Part shown: positions 27,199 through 37,828 of the stretch, one piece after another
Numbering within the stretch: position 1 is the first letter of the stretch
How the letters are laid out: each line of letters opens with the position of its first letter
Origin: Cohnella sp. GbtcB17
GTDB lineage: Bacteria; Bacillota; Bacilli; Paenibacillales; Paenibacillaceae
Assembly: GCF_019091135.1 (NCBI RefSeq)
Contig: NZ_JAGXJW010000049.1
Location: 1 to 64,000 of the forward strand
Reading direction: 5' to 3'
DNA: 64,000 bases
Translations under genes and position numbers: made by a program
Notes under the pieces: model-generated
What the model was told of the DNA's origin: nothing
Database searches by the model: none
Seen by the model: only the letters and a program-made list of their open reading frames with translations

Positions 27199-29013
27199 GT
27201 GAAAAGCGTCCTGCGCAAGAAAAGGAACCGCGCATTCGATCTGTGGGAAGGAATCCTGGCAGCCAGAAGGTGGATACTCGCCTACGGGCTGCTCATTTTT
27301 CTGCCGGCCTGCATCATGTTGTTCGTTTATTACGAGCAGTCCTCGCGGATTTTGCAGGAGGAAGTGACCCAGACGATGAAGCAGACGCTGAAGCAAGCGG
27401 GCATTAATCTGAGCTCGCGCCTCGACTACGTGCAGCACTCGTCCGATTCTTTGTTCATGAACCATAAGTTGTATGAAAACTTGGAACCCGCCGGTCCGAT
27501 CATCGAGCGCATCAATCAATCGAAGGAGCTCCGCAATTTGCTCGAATCGGCGCAGACGGCGCCGGATATTGCGAGGGCGCGCATTTTTACCGATCCGAGA
27601 AACATATACGGCTTCGATTTGTTGAATCTTTTTCCGCTGGATCACTTGAAAGAACGCCCTTGGCGCGAAGAAGTCAACAACGCGGGCGGCAGCATCGTAT
27701 GGACGGGAGTCTACGAGGAAGATTACCTGGACGCGGGGCCGACGCGAATTCTTTCCTGTGTCCGCATCCTGCGGCACCCGCGGAATTTCGATCAAACGCT
27801 TGGCGTGCTCATGCTGGACGTACCCGAAAAGACGGTCGCGGACATCTTATCCGAGCTTGATTTTCCGGCGCAAAGCCGCGTCTATGTGATGGACCGCGGC
27901 GGGACGGTCATCTATAGCGCGGAGCCGGCGTTGATCGGCACCAGGTCCGCACTCGCGAACGCGTCCGACGAAGGCATCCTCGAACGGTCCGAGGGCGGCG
28001 TCGACTTGTTCGAGGTGCTAGCACCGATCAAAACGACGGATTGGCGGCTCGTGCTGGAGGTGCCTAAGACAGGCTTGACGCATCGCACGACGGCGTTAAG
28101 CCAGTGGTCCGGCATCGCCACGATCGCAGGCATGACCGTCATGTTTCTGATCCTCGTATTCGTGCTGCTGGCGTTCGTTATCAACGGCATGAACCGACGG
28201 ATCAAGTCGGTCGTCAAAACGATCCGCATGGAAGGCGTAGAAGGGCTGGATGAGCCGCGTCCGAACAGAGAGGGCGATTTTTACTTGCTGGAGCGGGTCG
28301 TCGATCACCTGGTGCATCGGGTGAAGGATCTGATGGAGGAAGCCTACCGTTCGAAAATGCTGGAGCGGGAGGCCGAGCTTCGCGCGCTGCAAGCGCAGAT
28401 TAATCCGCACTTTCTCTACAATACGCTGGACACGATCAACTGGCTTGCGATCTCCCGCGAGGCCGACGATATCAGCCATATGATCGAAAGTCTGTCCGAC
28501 TATTTCCGGCTCAGCCTGAACAAGGGAAAGGATCATGTCCGCGTAGCGGACGAGCTGGAGCTCGCCGGCGTCTATCTGGAGATACAGCAAAATCGGTTCC
28601 CTTCCACGTTTACGTTCGCGATCGAATCGGATCCGGAAGCGAGCGCGTGCATCATTCCGAAGCTGACGCTGCAGCCGATCGTCGAGAATGCGCTCCTGCA
28701 CGGCATACGCAAGGACAAGAGCAAGATAGGCACAATCTGCATTTGCGCGAAGCGGCACGGCGACGAGCTGGAGATAACCGTATCGGACGACGGCATCGGC
28801 ATGGAGGAGCGGCTGGCTGCCGGCCTGTTGTCCGAAGCGCGTCCTTCGCAGCGTTCCGAAGGGGGCGGCAGCTCGTACGGGCTTTACAACGTGAACGAGC
28901 GGATCAAGCTGATGGCCGGCTATGAGTACGGGCTTGCGATCCGTTCCCGTCCCGGAGCTGGCACTGTCGTAACCGTTCGGCTGAAGGCTTCGACGGAGCG
29001 CATAACAGAGTAG
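27199..29013 (+). CDS. Sensor histidine kinase, YesM family
   Basis: 604-residue membrane kinase. Two membrane helices (about 28-50 and 306-332) bracket an extracytoplasmic sensor domain of the dCache type. A HAMP-like linker and the His_kinase domain follow, with ALQAQINPHFLYNTLD carrying the phosphorylated His near residue 402. The HATPase has QPIVENALLHG, SDDGIGM and a G-rich box. The start is GTG, with AAGGAG upstream. The gene order kinase after regulator, followed by LplB/YtcP/LplA-type transport genes, is typical for sensing extracellular oligosaccharides. Confidence 0.93.
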   Translation: MKSVLRKKRNRAFDLWEGILAARRWILAYGLLIFLPACIMLFVYYEQSSRILQEEVTQTMKQTLKQAGINLSSRLDYVQHSSDSLFMNHKLYENLEPAGPIIERINQSKELRNLLESAQTAPDIARARIFTDPRNIYGFDLLNLFPLDHLKERPWREEVNNAGGSIVWTGVYEEDYLDAGPTRILSCVRILRHPRNFDQTLGVLMLDVPEKTVADILSELDFPAQSRVYVMDRGGTVIYSAEPALIGTRSALANASDEGILERSEGGVDLFEVLAPIKTTDWRLVLEVPKTGLTHRTTALSQWSGIATIAGMTVMFLILVFVLLAFVINGMNRRIKSVVKTIRMEGVEGLDEPRPNREGDFYLLERVVDHLVHRVKDLMEEAYRSKMLEREAELRALQAQINPHFLYNTLDTINWLAISREADDISHMIESLSDYFRLSLNKGKDHVRVADELELAGVYLEIQQNRFPSTFTFAIESDPEASACIIPKLTLQPIVENALLHGIRKDKSKIGTICICAKRHGDELEITVSDDGIGMEERLAAGLLSEARPSQRSEGGGSSYGLYNVNERIKLMAGYEYGLAIRSRPGAGTVVTVRLKASTERITE

Positions 29014-29104
29014 GATAGGACGAGAAAGTGTCAGATCGCCATCTACATGACGCATTCTCCTGCAGGTACAATGAAGCCATAAGTGCAGGAGGTGCTAGCA
29101 TGAT

Positions 29105-30070
29105 ATGAACGAATGGATTACCCCGTTGAAGGAAAAGGCAGAACGGAACGACGTTTTGCGAAAGCGCGGCAGCAGACGGCGATTGGTATGGCGCAACATC
29201 GATACGTATTTGCTGCTTGTACCCGGGCTGCTATTGTTGCTCCTCTTCAAATATATCCCCATGTACGGCATCGTGATCGCGTTTCAGGATTACAACATTT
29301 TCGACGGGATCTCGGCAAGCGAATGGGTCGGGCTCGAGCAGTTCCGCAAGCTCACGCATTCTGCGGAGTTCATGCAGGTATTTGCGAATACGCTGCTCAT
29401 CAGCATCTACAAGATCGTGCTGTTGTTCCCGATTCCCATCCTCATCGCGCTGCTTCTGAACGAGATTCGCTTCACGGCGTTCAAGCGGACCGTGCAGACG
29501 ATCATTTACATGCCCCACTTTTTGTCCTGGGTGATCATCTCCGGTTTGTTCATGACCATCCTGTCTCCCTCCGACGGTCTCGTCAATGCCGTCATTCAAT
29601 GGTTCGGCGGCGAACCGATCCATTTTTTTATGGACAACAGCGTGTTTCGAAGCGTCGTCGTGTTCACGGCGGGCTGGAAGGAGATCGGATGGAACGCCAT
29701 CATTTTTATCGCAGCGCTCGCCGGCATCGAGCAGGAGCAGTACGAGGCGGCTTCGATCGACGGCGCGAGCCGGCTGCACCAGATGTGGCATATCTCGCTT
29801 CCCGGCTTATTACCGACGATCATCCTGATGTTCATTCTGAGGCTCGGCATCGTGCTGGACGCGGGCACGGAGCAGATTCTGACGATGTACAACCCGACCG
29901 TCTACGAATCCGGCGACGTCATCGGCACCTATGTCTACCGGACGGGCCTCGGCAAGATGGATTACAGCTTCAGCACCGCGGTCGGCCTGTTCAATTCGGT
30001 CATCGGGTTCATTCTCGTCGTCTCGGGCAACTGGTTCAGCAAGCGGGTGTTGAAGCGCGGAATCTGGTAA
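29105..30070 (+). CDS. ABC sugar transporter permease, LplB family
   Basis: Inner-membrane permease of 321 residues with six predicted helices. It carries the EAA motif EQYEAASIDGASRLHQMWHI, which contacts the ATPase. The ATG at 29105 has AGGAGG about twelve bases upstream. It forms a pair with the following permease. No ATP-binding gene is present; such systems in Bacilli use a shared MsmX-type ATPase, so that is expected here. Substrate is probably an oligosaccharide. Confidence 0.92.
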   Translation: MNEWITPLKEKAERNDVLRKRGSRRRLVWRNIDTYLLLVPGLLLLLLFKYIPMYGIVIAFQDYNIFDGISASEWVGLEQFRKLTHSAEFMQVFANTLLISIYKIVLLFPIPILIALLLNEIRFTAFKRTVQTIIYMPHFLSWVIISGLFMTILSPSDGLVNAVIQWFGGEPIHFFMDNSVFRSVVVFTAGWKEIGWNAIIFIAALAGIEQEQYEAASIDGASRLHQMWHISLPGLLPTIILMFILRLGIVLDAGTEQILTMYNPTVYESGDVIGTYVYRTGLGKMDYSFSTAVGLFNSVIGFILVVSGNWFSKRVLKRGIW

Positions 30071-30082
30071 GGGAGCGTTGAC

Positions 30083-30964
30083 ATGCACATTCATAAAAGA
30101 ACGTTTGGCGACTGGGCGCTGGACATTTTCGTCTATGGCTTCATGATCGTATTGGGACTCGTCACCTTGCTGCCCATGATCCACGTATTCTCCAAATCCG
30201 TAAGCTCGGATTGGGCGCTCGTGTCGGGACGCGTAGACCTGCTGCCGGTCGGCTTCCAGCTCGATACGCTGGCGACCGTCGTGACCTCTTACGCATTCGG
30301 CAGGGCCTTCCTCATCTCGGCCATCGTGACGTCGGTGGGAACGCTGCTCAGCATCCTGGTGACGGCGATCACCGCCTATCCGTTGTCTAAGCGCCATCTG
30401 CCCGGCATTTCCTTCATCATGGTATTGTTCGTCTTCACGATGCTGTTCAACGGCGGGCTCATTCCCAATTACCTGCTGATCCGCGAGCTGCATCTGATCA
30501 ACAATCTATGGTCGCTTATCTTGCCGGCGATGATCAGCGTGTTCAATATGCTGGTGATCAAGAGTTATTACGAAGGGCTTCCCGAAGCGCTTGAAGAATC
30601 GGCGCGCATCGACGGAGCGAGGTCTTATACGATCCTATTCCGCATCATTTTGCCGCTCAGCATGCCCGTCCTCGCCACGATCGCCTTGTTCTATGCCGTC
30701 GGCTTCTGGAACGATTACTTCAGTCCGATGCTCTACATCAGCGATCCTGCGCTCAAAACGCTTCAATTGCATCTGCGGGACGTCGTGATGGAAAACGACA
30801 CGGCAAACGCGATCAACAGGTCGGCGGACGATCTGATGAATATGTCGCCGGAAAGTATCCGGGCCGCTACCGTAGTCGCCTCGACCGTCCCCATTCTACT
30901 CGTGTATCCGTTTCTTCAGAAGTATTTTATCAAGGGCGTATTGATCGGCTCCGTCAAAGGCTGA
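30083..30964 (+). CDS. ABC sugar transporter permease, YtcP family
   Basis: 293-residue permease with six helices and the EAA motif LPEALEESARIDGARSYTIL. It starts 12 bases after the LplB-type gene, with GGGAG upstream. It heterodimerises with the preceding permease and serves the lipoprotein encoded next. Confidence 0.92.
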   Translation: MHIHKRTFGDWALDIFVYGFMIVLGLVTLLPMIHVFSKSVSSDWALVSGRVDLLPVGFQLDTLATVVTSYAFGRAFLISAIVTSVGTLLSILVTAITAYPLSKRHLPGISFIMVLFVFTMLFNGGLIPNYLLIRELHLINNLWSLILPAMISVFNMLVIKSYYEGLPEALEESARIDGARSYTILFRIILPLSMPVLATIALFYAVGFWNDYFSPMLYISDPALKTLQLHLRDVVMENDTANAINRSADDLMNMSPESIRAATVVASTVPILLVYPFLQKYFIKGVLIGSVKG

Positions 30965-31041
30965 CGCTGCATTAACGCCGGCGGAAACGTGCCGCCGCTT
31001 AATGATAAATCGTAAATTTGCCATGGGAGGTTTAAAAAAAG

Positions 31042-32589
31042 ATGAAGAAAAAGATGAAATGGGTCGCGCTGCCTGCGACCTTAAGCCTTATACTTCTATC
31101 CGCTTGCGGATCGAACGGAGAGGGAGCGGGCCATGCGGAAAACAGCGCCCCGGCGCCGTCCACGCAGTCCCCGCCCGCCAGCGAAGCCGCCAAGCCCGAA
31201 TTGAAAGCGCTTATGCGCCTGGGCCCCAACTTCGAAAAAGATCCGATCGCCGCCATGCTCGAAGAGAAGACCGGCTACAAAGTCAATTACGAGGCGCTTC
31301 CGGTGGATAAGCCGGAGGACAAACTCAACCTGCTGATCGCTTCCTCCGAGCCGTACGATATCGTCTCGACGGGCGGAGACAGCAGCTCCAAAGCGATCTA
31401 TGCCGATTATGCCAAAAAGGGCGCGTTGGTCGATCTGACGCCGCTCATCGAGAAATACGGCAAAAACATCAAGGCGTCGCTATCCCCGGAAACGCTGGAA
31501 ATGGCCAAGGTCGACGGTAAAATCTATGCGATTCCGACGAGGTCCATCGAGTCGGTCGGCACGAGCCTGATGATCCGCAAGGACTGGCTGGATAAGGTGG
31601 GGATGCAAGTCCCGACGACGCTTGACGAGCTGACGGCCGTTCTCAAAGCGTTCAAGGAGAAGGATCCGGGCGGCAACGGCGCCAAGAACATCCCGATGGC
31701 CATCAAGGGCGACGTTCCGATGGTCGACAACATCGTCGGCGCCTTCGGCATCGTCAACGACTGGAACGACGTAAACGGTCAGCTGGTCCCCCGCGCCATG
31801 AACCCTTCGTTTAAACAATATTTGGCGTACATGTCCGATCTGTACAAGCAAGGCCTGCTCGATCAGGAGTTCGCGATCAACAAGGACGCGACGGTGAAGG
31901 AAAAGTTCACGAACGGCAAGGCCGGCGTCATCGTGCTGCACTGGGCCGACATACCGCCGATCGACGACGCGCTGAAGAAAAACTTCCCGGATGCCGCGTA
32001 CGCGTACATTCCCGCGCTGGCAGGCAAAGACGGCCAGACAGGTCTGGCCCAATCGTCCGGCTTCGACCGGATCACCTTCGTTCCGAAATCCTCCAAGCAT
32101 CCGGAAGACGCGATCAAATGGATCGACGCCAAGCTGGACCCGAATACGTTCAAAAATATGGCGATCGGCCTGGAGGGCACGCACCATACGTTCAAGGATG
32201 GAAATTACTACCCGATTCTGCCGATCTTCAACGACGAGCGCGGCTCGGCCAGCAACTACCTGACCGGCATCGACGAGAAAAATTATCCGATCTATTGGCA
32301 GGCCCGCGTCCGCAAGGACGAGCGGCTCTACAAAGGCTGGGAAGCGCTGAACAAGCAGCAGAAGCCGGAAGCGTTCAAGAAAAATCCGCTCGGATTGGCG
32401 CCTTATTTGCCGGATTACTCCAAGGAGGACGCGCAGCTGGGACAGATGGTCAACGATTATGCCGTCAAAGTGATCGTCGGCGCCGAGCAATTGGCTGGAT
32501 TCGACGCCTTCACGGACAATTACAAAAAGGCAGGCGGCCAAACGAGCTACGACGAAATCAACGCCTGGTACGCGACGGTGAAGAAATAA
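31042..32589 (+). CDS. Extracellular sugar-binding lipoprotein (LplA-like)
   Basis: 515-residue solute-binding protein of the ABC importer. The lipoprotein signal ends LILLSAC, with lipidated C22. A low-complexity Ala/Pro/Ser linker follows, then the type 1 binding fold (KPELKALMRLGPNFEKDPIA onward). GGGAGG precedes the ATG by 12 bases. It sits between the permeases and the xyloglucanase gene, so its ligand may be xyloglucan-derived oligosaccharides; this is context only. Confidence 0.92.
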   Translation: MKKKMKWVALPATLSLILLSACGSNGEGAGHAENSAPAPSTQSPPASEAAKPELKALMRLGPNFEKDPIAAMLEEKTGYKVNYEALPVDKPEDKLNLLIASSEPYDIVSTGGDSSSKAIYADYAKKGALVDLTPLIEKYGKNIKASLSPETLEMAKVDGKIYAIPTRSIESVGTSLMIRKDWLDKVGMQVPTTLDELTAVLKAFKEKDPGGNGAKNIPMAIKGDVPMVDNIVGAFGIVNDWNDVNGQLVPRAMNPSFKQYLAYMSDLYKQGLLDQEFAINKDATVKEKFTNGKAGVIVLHWADIPPIDDALKKNFPDAAYAYIPALAGKDGQTGLAQSSGFDRITFVPKSSKHPEDAIKWIDAKLDPNTFKNMAIGLEGTHHTFKDGNYYPILPIFNDERGSASNYLTGIDEKNYPIYWQARVRKDERLYKGWEALNKQQKPEAFKKNPLGLAPYLPDYSKEDAQLGQMVNDYAVKVIVGAEQLAGFDAFTDNYKKAGGQTSYDEINAWYATVKK

Positions 32590-32713
32590 CGCAGTGCGGC
32601 AGTCTGCCGGCGTCTCCTGGACGGCGCAGGCTGCCGCCTTCCGTAAACATCGCAAAGGGGGGATAAATGCTGTAAGTCGGGCATGTGGATATCCATTATG
32701 GGAGGGAATCGGG

Positions 32714-35700
32714 ATGATCGGCTTGGAATTATCGAAAAGATGGCAATCGCGCGTTGTTTTAATGCTCCTTTTTCTGATCGGTATGCTCCTGTTAAATGTT
32801 AAATCCCTCAATGCCGCTCAACCGGAAGCTTACAATTGGCAAAATGTGCGCATCGGCGGGGGTGGCTTCGTCACCGGAATCGCCATTCACCCGACCGAGC
32901 CGGATCTCGTTTATATCCGCACCGATGTCGGCGGCGCCCTGCGCTGGGACGCGGTCAATCAAAAGTGGATCCCGCTTTTGAATGCGGTTCCACGCGAGAA
33001 ATACAATTATTACGGCGTTGACAGCATTGCGCTCGATCCGTCGAACCCGGAAGTGGTGTACATCGCGGCGGGCAAGTACAACTATGTCGGCGCGCCGGCC
33101 GATATTCTGAAGTCGACGGACCGGGGAGCCACCTGGACGCCGACCGGCTTCACTCCTAGGCATTATGGCAACGGGTCGGGCCGGGATTTGGGCGAACGGC
33201 TTGCCGTAGATCCGAACGACGGTCAAATTATTTACATGGGAACCCGGTACGACGGGCTGTGGAAGAGCACGTCCGGCGCGAGCAACGGCTCCTGGCAGCA
33301 AGTAACGAGCTTTCCGACCAATGGCGCCGACCCGACCGGACTCAACTTCGTGTTGTTCGACAAGAGCACGGGGTCTCCGGGCAATGCGACGCAGACGATC
33401 TATGTCGGCGTCAAAGGCACCGGTATCTACCGAAGCACGGACGGGGGGACGTCTTGGTCGCTGATGGCCGGAAGCCCGTTGACGCCTCGTCGGGCCGTTC
33501 TTGCCGGCAGAGGCACCCTGTACGTAACTTACGAGTCGGGCGTCGCCAAGTATGTTGGCGGCGTATGGACGGATATCACGCCGCCGTCTTCAGGGAGATA
33601 CAACGGCATTACGGTAGATCCGACCAACCCGAATATCGTGATGACGGCGATCGAGGATGGCCAGAACACGCCGGCGCCGATCTACCGGTCGACGAACGGC
33701 GGCACGAACTGGACGCAGGTCACCTTCGTCAAGCATCAGAACGTTCCCTGGTGGACGAGCAACTGGTTCGCCGCCAATACGTCTACTTTGACTATCGATC
33801 CCCATGACCCGAAGCGGGTGTGGCTGACCGACTTTTACGGCACCTGGCGTACGGACGATATAACGGCAAGTCCGTCCCACTGGTATACGTACGAAGAGGG
33901 CCACGAGGAAGTGGTGACGTTTACGCTGCGCAGCACGCCGATCGGCGCGCCGCTGCTGAGCGGGCACGCGGATGTCGACGGCCTGCGCCATACGTCGCTT
34001 GCGGCGTATCCAAGCACCAAATTCGGCGGACCGTCGATGGGCGATACGACTTCCATCGACTTTCAAGAGAGCAATCCGAACTTTATCGCCCGGGTAGGCT
34101 CCACGCGTTATGCCAGCTCCGGAGGCGGCGGCTACAGCACCAACAACGGGGTTACTTGGACGGCGTTCCCGAATCCGCCGGGCATCGCGGGCCGCATCGC
34201 CGTATCGGCCGGCAGCGAGACGATGGTATGGGTACCCCAATTCGGCAGTCCGTTATATTCAACGGATCGGGGGTTGTCGTGGACGCCGGGAACAGGCGCG
34301 CCATCCGGAACCGTACACGATTTCTGGGTCTGGTACCAGCCGCTGGCGTCGGACCGGGTCAACAACAACACGTTCTATTTGTTGGAACGCGGGACGTGGA
34401 AGCTGTTCCGCAGCACGAACGGAGGGGCCTCCTGGTCGCTCGCTTCCACAATACCGGTATCGCTGGCAAAGACGCCCGCGTATTTCAGCATCAAGGCAGC
34501 CCCGGGCAAGGCCGGCGAATTGTGGGCCAGCCTGGATGGCGGAGGTCTCTGGCGCTCCAGCAATGCCGGCGATACGTGGACGCAGCTGCCGAACGTGCAG
34601 CAGGCGACGCTGTTCGCATTCGGGAAAAACAAGCTCGGCTCTCCGGATCCTACCGTCTTCGTCTACGGCAAGGTGGACAATACCGTCGGCATTTTCCGCT
34701 CCGACGACTTCGGCGCCACCTGGGTGAAGATCGACGTACTCGACCCGGCGATCGGCGATGAAGCCAATACGATGGAAGGAGACCGCCAGACCTGGGGGCG
34801 CGTTTATATCGGAACGAACGGCAACGGCGTTTATTACGGCGACACCCTGATGAGCGAAGGGACCGATACGGAGCCGCCGACTACGCCTGCGAACCTGACG
34901 TCTCCTTCGCATACGTCGGCGACCGTTAGCCTGTCCTGGACAGCTTCGACCGACAACACCGGCGTGGCCGGATACAACATTTACAACGGAGGCACGTACG
35001 TCGGAGCCACCACGACGCCTTCGAGCACCAGCTATACCGTAAGCGGCTTAACGCCTAACACGACATATTCGTTTACGGTGCGGGCCAAAGACGGCGCGGG
35101 CAATCTCTCGACCGCGAGCAATGCGCTGAGCGTGACGACGGCATCGCCGCCGGCAACGCCGACGAATCTGACGAAGACATCGGCAACGCTCACGAGTCTC
35201 AGCCTGAGCTGGAGTCCGCCGTCCAATCTGTCCGGCGTCGTCGGCTACAACCTTTACGTCGGTTCCAAGCAGGTGGCCGCTACCTCGGGGACGACGTATA
35301 CGCTCACGAACTTGCTGCCCGATCGGACGTATTCGGTTACGGTTCGTTCGTTCGACGCCGCAGGCAGCACATCTGCAGCCAGCAATACGCTTGCTGCGAC
35401 GACCGCGGCAGGACCGGGCACGCTTTCCTTCAGCGACGATTTTCAGGATGGGGCAGCGGACGGCTGGACCTCCGTGAACGGGACCTGGTCCGTCGTAACG
35501 TCGGGCGGATCCAAGGTTTACAGGCAATCCTCCTGGCCGACGGTCGATTCGTTCAGTACGGTCGATGCAAGCACGTATACCAATTACAGCGTGGAAACGA
35601 ATATTAAACTTACGCAGAACGACAGCGATCTGGCCGCAGGGATTACGGCTCGCTATCAGGATCCGGGCAACTTTTACTACTTCCGGGTCAAGGCGGGCAA

Positions 35701-37651
35701 GCTGCAGATCGGGAAATCGGTGAACGGGGCCATCACGATCCTGACCGCGAAAAATTACATCATGACGACGAACGTCGTGTACTCGTTCACGGCGGTATTG
35801 AACAACAGCACGCTCGATTTGTACGTGAACGGATTCAAGGAATTGTCGGTTACGGATACGAGCCTCACTTCCGGTAAAATCGGTCTGTACGCCTTCAAAA
35901 CTAGCGTGGAATTCGATGACGTGAAAGTCGTTCACGACCGCGATTTTGCGCCGCCGACGGCGCCCGGCAATTTGCGCTTGGCGTCAAAAAGCGAGACGAC
36001 GGCAGACCTGGCGTGGGATGCGTCCACGGATAATATCGGCGTCACCCAGTATGAGGTGTATCAAGGTTCGACTTTGATCGGAACCGCCGCATCCAATGCG
36101 TATTCCGCGACCGGACTCACGGCGAATACCGTCTATACGTTTAGCGTCAAGGCCAAGGATGCCGCAGGCAACGTGTCCGCAGCGAGCGCCGCGCTCAGTG
36201 TCACGACCGATCCGTATCTGAATCAGGCGAAGAAGACGATCGCCGCCGTCGCCGTGAACGGATCGCTTGATGAAGCGGCCTGGTCAGCGTCCGGGTTCAA
36301 GCAAGTCAAGAAAGCGATTGTCGGCACGCCGAACAATACGGCCCAATTCAGTACCTTGTGGGACAACAATTATTTGTACGTGGGCGTCAAAGTCATCGAC
36401 GGCAATTTGTACAATACCTCTACGCTGCCCTACTACGATGACTCGATCGAGATTTATATCGACAGCAACAACAACAAGGGTACGACGTATGACAGCTACG
36501 ACCAGCAGTATGTAAAGGGCTGGAACGACAGCACGCTCTGGCTGCAAAGAACGATGCCAAACGGCGTGTTGCATGGATGGGCTCCAATAACGGGCGGCTA
36601 TAGCGTAGAACTGGCGATACCGTGGAGCTCGCTCGGCCTTGTGCCGACCGCCGGCTTAACCGTCGGTTTCGACGTGGCGAACAACGATTCGGACACCGGT
36701 AACGGACGTGACAGCCAGCTGATGTGGGCCGGCACGAACGACAACTGGACGAATACGTCCGCCTTCGGAAGCCTGCAGCTGTCCGCCGTCTCGATCGGAG
36801 ATACGCAGCCGCCGTCAGCGCCTGCGCATTTGACAGCGTCCTCGCACACCGACCGGACGGCCACCTTGTCCTGGACGGCTTCGACGGACAATGTCGGCGT
36901 GACCGGCTACAACGTTTATAACGGCGCCAATTTGGTTGCATCGGTCGCTTCGACGACCTACACGGTCACCGGGTTAACGCCGGAAGCCAGCTATACGTTT
37001 CATGTGAAAGCGAAAGACGCGGAAAACAACGTATCGGCGGCGAGCAATACGGTCAGCGTCACGATGGATGCGTCCTACACGCTGCTCTCCGTCGCCAAGA
37101 CGAATGCCGCCATCCAGATCGACGGTTCGCTGGACGAGACGGCATGGGCCATCACCAAACAAGTAAGCAAAAACGTGAGCGGAACCTCCAACAACAGTAC
37201 ACAGTTCGGGGTTTTATGGGACGATAATTACTTGTACGTCGGGATCACGGTCGCGGACGCCAATCTATACAATAACTCGGCGGAGCCCTATTCCGACGAC
37301 TCCGTCGAGATTTATATCGACGGCGATCATAACAAGGGCACGGTCTATGACAGCTATGACCGGCAATTTATCAAAGGCTGGAACGATAGCGCTTTGTTCG
37401 AGTCGCGAAGCTTCACGAGCGGCGTGCAGCACGCATGGGCCGCGACGACGGGCGGGTACAGCGTGGAACTGGCGATTCCGTGGAGTTCGCTCGGCATTAC
37501 GCCAAGCGCCGGGATGCTGATCGGCTTCGACGTGGCGAACAACGACGAGGACGACGGCAACGGCCGGCAGAGCCAGACGGTATGGGCCGGCGAGTCCACG
37601 AACTGGACGGATACGTCCGCCTTCGGGGAATTGAAGCTGTCGGCACCGTAA
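32714..37651 (+). CDS. Secreted modular GH74 xyloglucanase with FN3 and CBM9-like modules
   Basis: Endo-acting glucanase that cuts the xyloglucan backbone; 1645 residues. Signal peptide (1-33). GH74 catalytic double beta-propeller (about 38-715) with YNWQNVRIGGGGFVTGIAIH and RTDVGGALRWD, whose Asp (D71) is in the position of a catalytic acid in the family. Many Asp-box-like STDGG-S-W repeats. Then FN3 (719-807), FN3 (812-897), a LamG/DUF1080-like beta-sandwich (900-1075), FN3 (1078-1165), CBM9-like (1166-1357), FN3 (1366-1452), and a second CBM9-like module (1455-1645). The two CBM9-like modules are close copies, as are the FN3s, so internal duplication is likely. ATG 32714 follows GGAGGG at eight bases and starts the signal peptide; the longer frame from 32594 is rejected. 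Confidence 0.93.
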   Translation: MIGLELSKRWQSRVVLMLLFLIGMLLLNVKSLNAAQPEAYNWQNVRIGGGGFVTGIAIHPTEPDLVYIRTDVGGALRWDAVNQKWIPLLNAVPREKYNYYGVDSIALDPSNPEVVYIAAGKYNYVGAPADILKSTDRGATWTPTGFTPRHYGNGSGRDLGERLAVDPNDGQIIYMGTRYDGLWKSTSGASNGSWQQVTSFPTNGADPTGLNFVLFDKSTGSPGNATQTIYVGVKGTGIYRSTDGGTSWSLMAGSPLTPRRAVLAGRGTLYVTYESGVAKYVGGVWTDITPPSSGRYNGITVDPTNPNIVMTAIEDGQNTPAPIYRSTNGGTNWTQVTFVKHQNVPWWTSNWFAANTSTLTIDPHDPKRVWLTDFYGTWRTDDITASPSHWYTYEEGHEEVVTFTLRSTPIGAPLLSGHADVDGLRHTSLAAYPSTKFGGPSMGDTTSIDFQESNPNFIARVGSTRYASSGGGGYSTNNGVTWTAFPNPPGIAGRIAVSAGSETMVWVPQFGSPLYSTDRGLSWTPGTGAPSGTVHDFWVWYQPLASDRVNNNTFYLLERGTWKLFRSTNGGASWSLASTIPVSLAKTPAYFSIKAAPGKAGELWASLDGGGLWRSSNAGDTWTQLPNVQQATLFAFGKNKLGSPDPTVFVYGKVDNTVGIFRSDDFGATWVKIDVLDPAIGDEANTMEGDRQTWGRVYIGTNGNGVYYGDTLMSEGTDTEPPTTPANLTSPSHTSATVSLSWTASTDNTGVAGYNIYNGGTYVGATTTPSSTSYTVSGLTPNTTYSFTVRAKDGAGNLSTASNALSVTTASPPATPTNLTKTSATLTSLSLSWSPPSNLSGVVGYNLYVGSKQVAATSGTTYTLTNLLPDRTYSVTVRSFDAAGSTSAASNTLAATTAAGPGTLSFSDDFQDGAADGWTSVNGTWSVVTSGGSKVYRQSSWPTVDSFSTVDASTYTNYSVETNIKLTQNDSDLAAGITARYQDPGNFYYFRVKAGKLQIGKSVNGAITILTAKNYIMTTNVVYSFTAVLNNSTLDLYVNGFKELSVTDTSLTSGKIGLYAFKTSVEFDDVKVVHDRDFAPPTAPGNLRLASKSETTADLAWDASTDNIGVTQYEVYQGSTLIGTAASNAYSATGLTANTVYTFSVKAKDAAGNVSAASAALSVTTDPYLNQAKKTIAAVAVNGSLDEAAWSASGFKQVKKAIVGTPNNTAQFSTLWDNNYLYVGVKVIDGNLYNTSTLPYYDDSIEIYIDSNNNKGTTYDSYDQQYVKGWNDSTLWLQRTMPNGVLHGWAPITGGYSVELAIPWSSLGLVPTAGLTVGFDVANNDSDTGNGRDSQLMWAGTNDNWTNTSAFGSLQLSAVSIGDTQPPSAPAHLTASSHTDRTATLSWTASTDNVGVTGYNVYNGANLVASVASTTYTVTGLTPEASYTFHVKAKDAENNVSAASNTVSVTMDASYTLLSVAKTNAAIQIDGSLDETAWAITKQVSKNVSGTSNNSTQFGVLWDDNYLYVGITVADANLYNNSAEPYSDDSVEIYIDGDHNKGTVYDSYDRQFIKGWNDSALFESRSFTSGVQHAWAATTGGYSVELAIPWSSLGITPSAGMLIGFDVANNDEDDGNGRQSQTVWAGESTNWTDTSAFGELKLSAP

Positions 37652-37828
37652 GAATAAGACGCGAGTCAGCATTGCTGCTTGTTTGTGACGTCGGTTCCGG
37701 TATGTGCCAGAGAGATGGTGGCTGTCCGTGCCGGACCGATTGTTCAAGGATAGGCGAATTATACGCCGCAGTTGTCGGTGTCGAAAAGGGGGACCTTCCA
37801 GGCACAATTGGTATTTTTATTTTATGCC

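Noticed and set aside
29113..30081. 322-codon frame on the plus strand overlapping the LplB-type permease
   Set aside because: It is a shifted frame of the permease gene, with Arg/His-rich composition and no helices; the frame from 29105 gives a clear permease.
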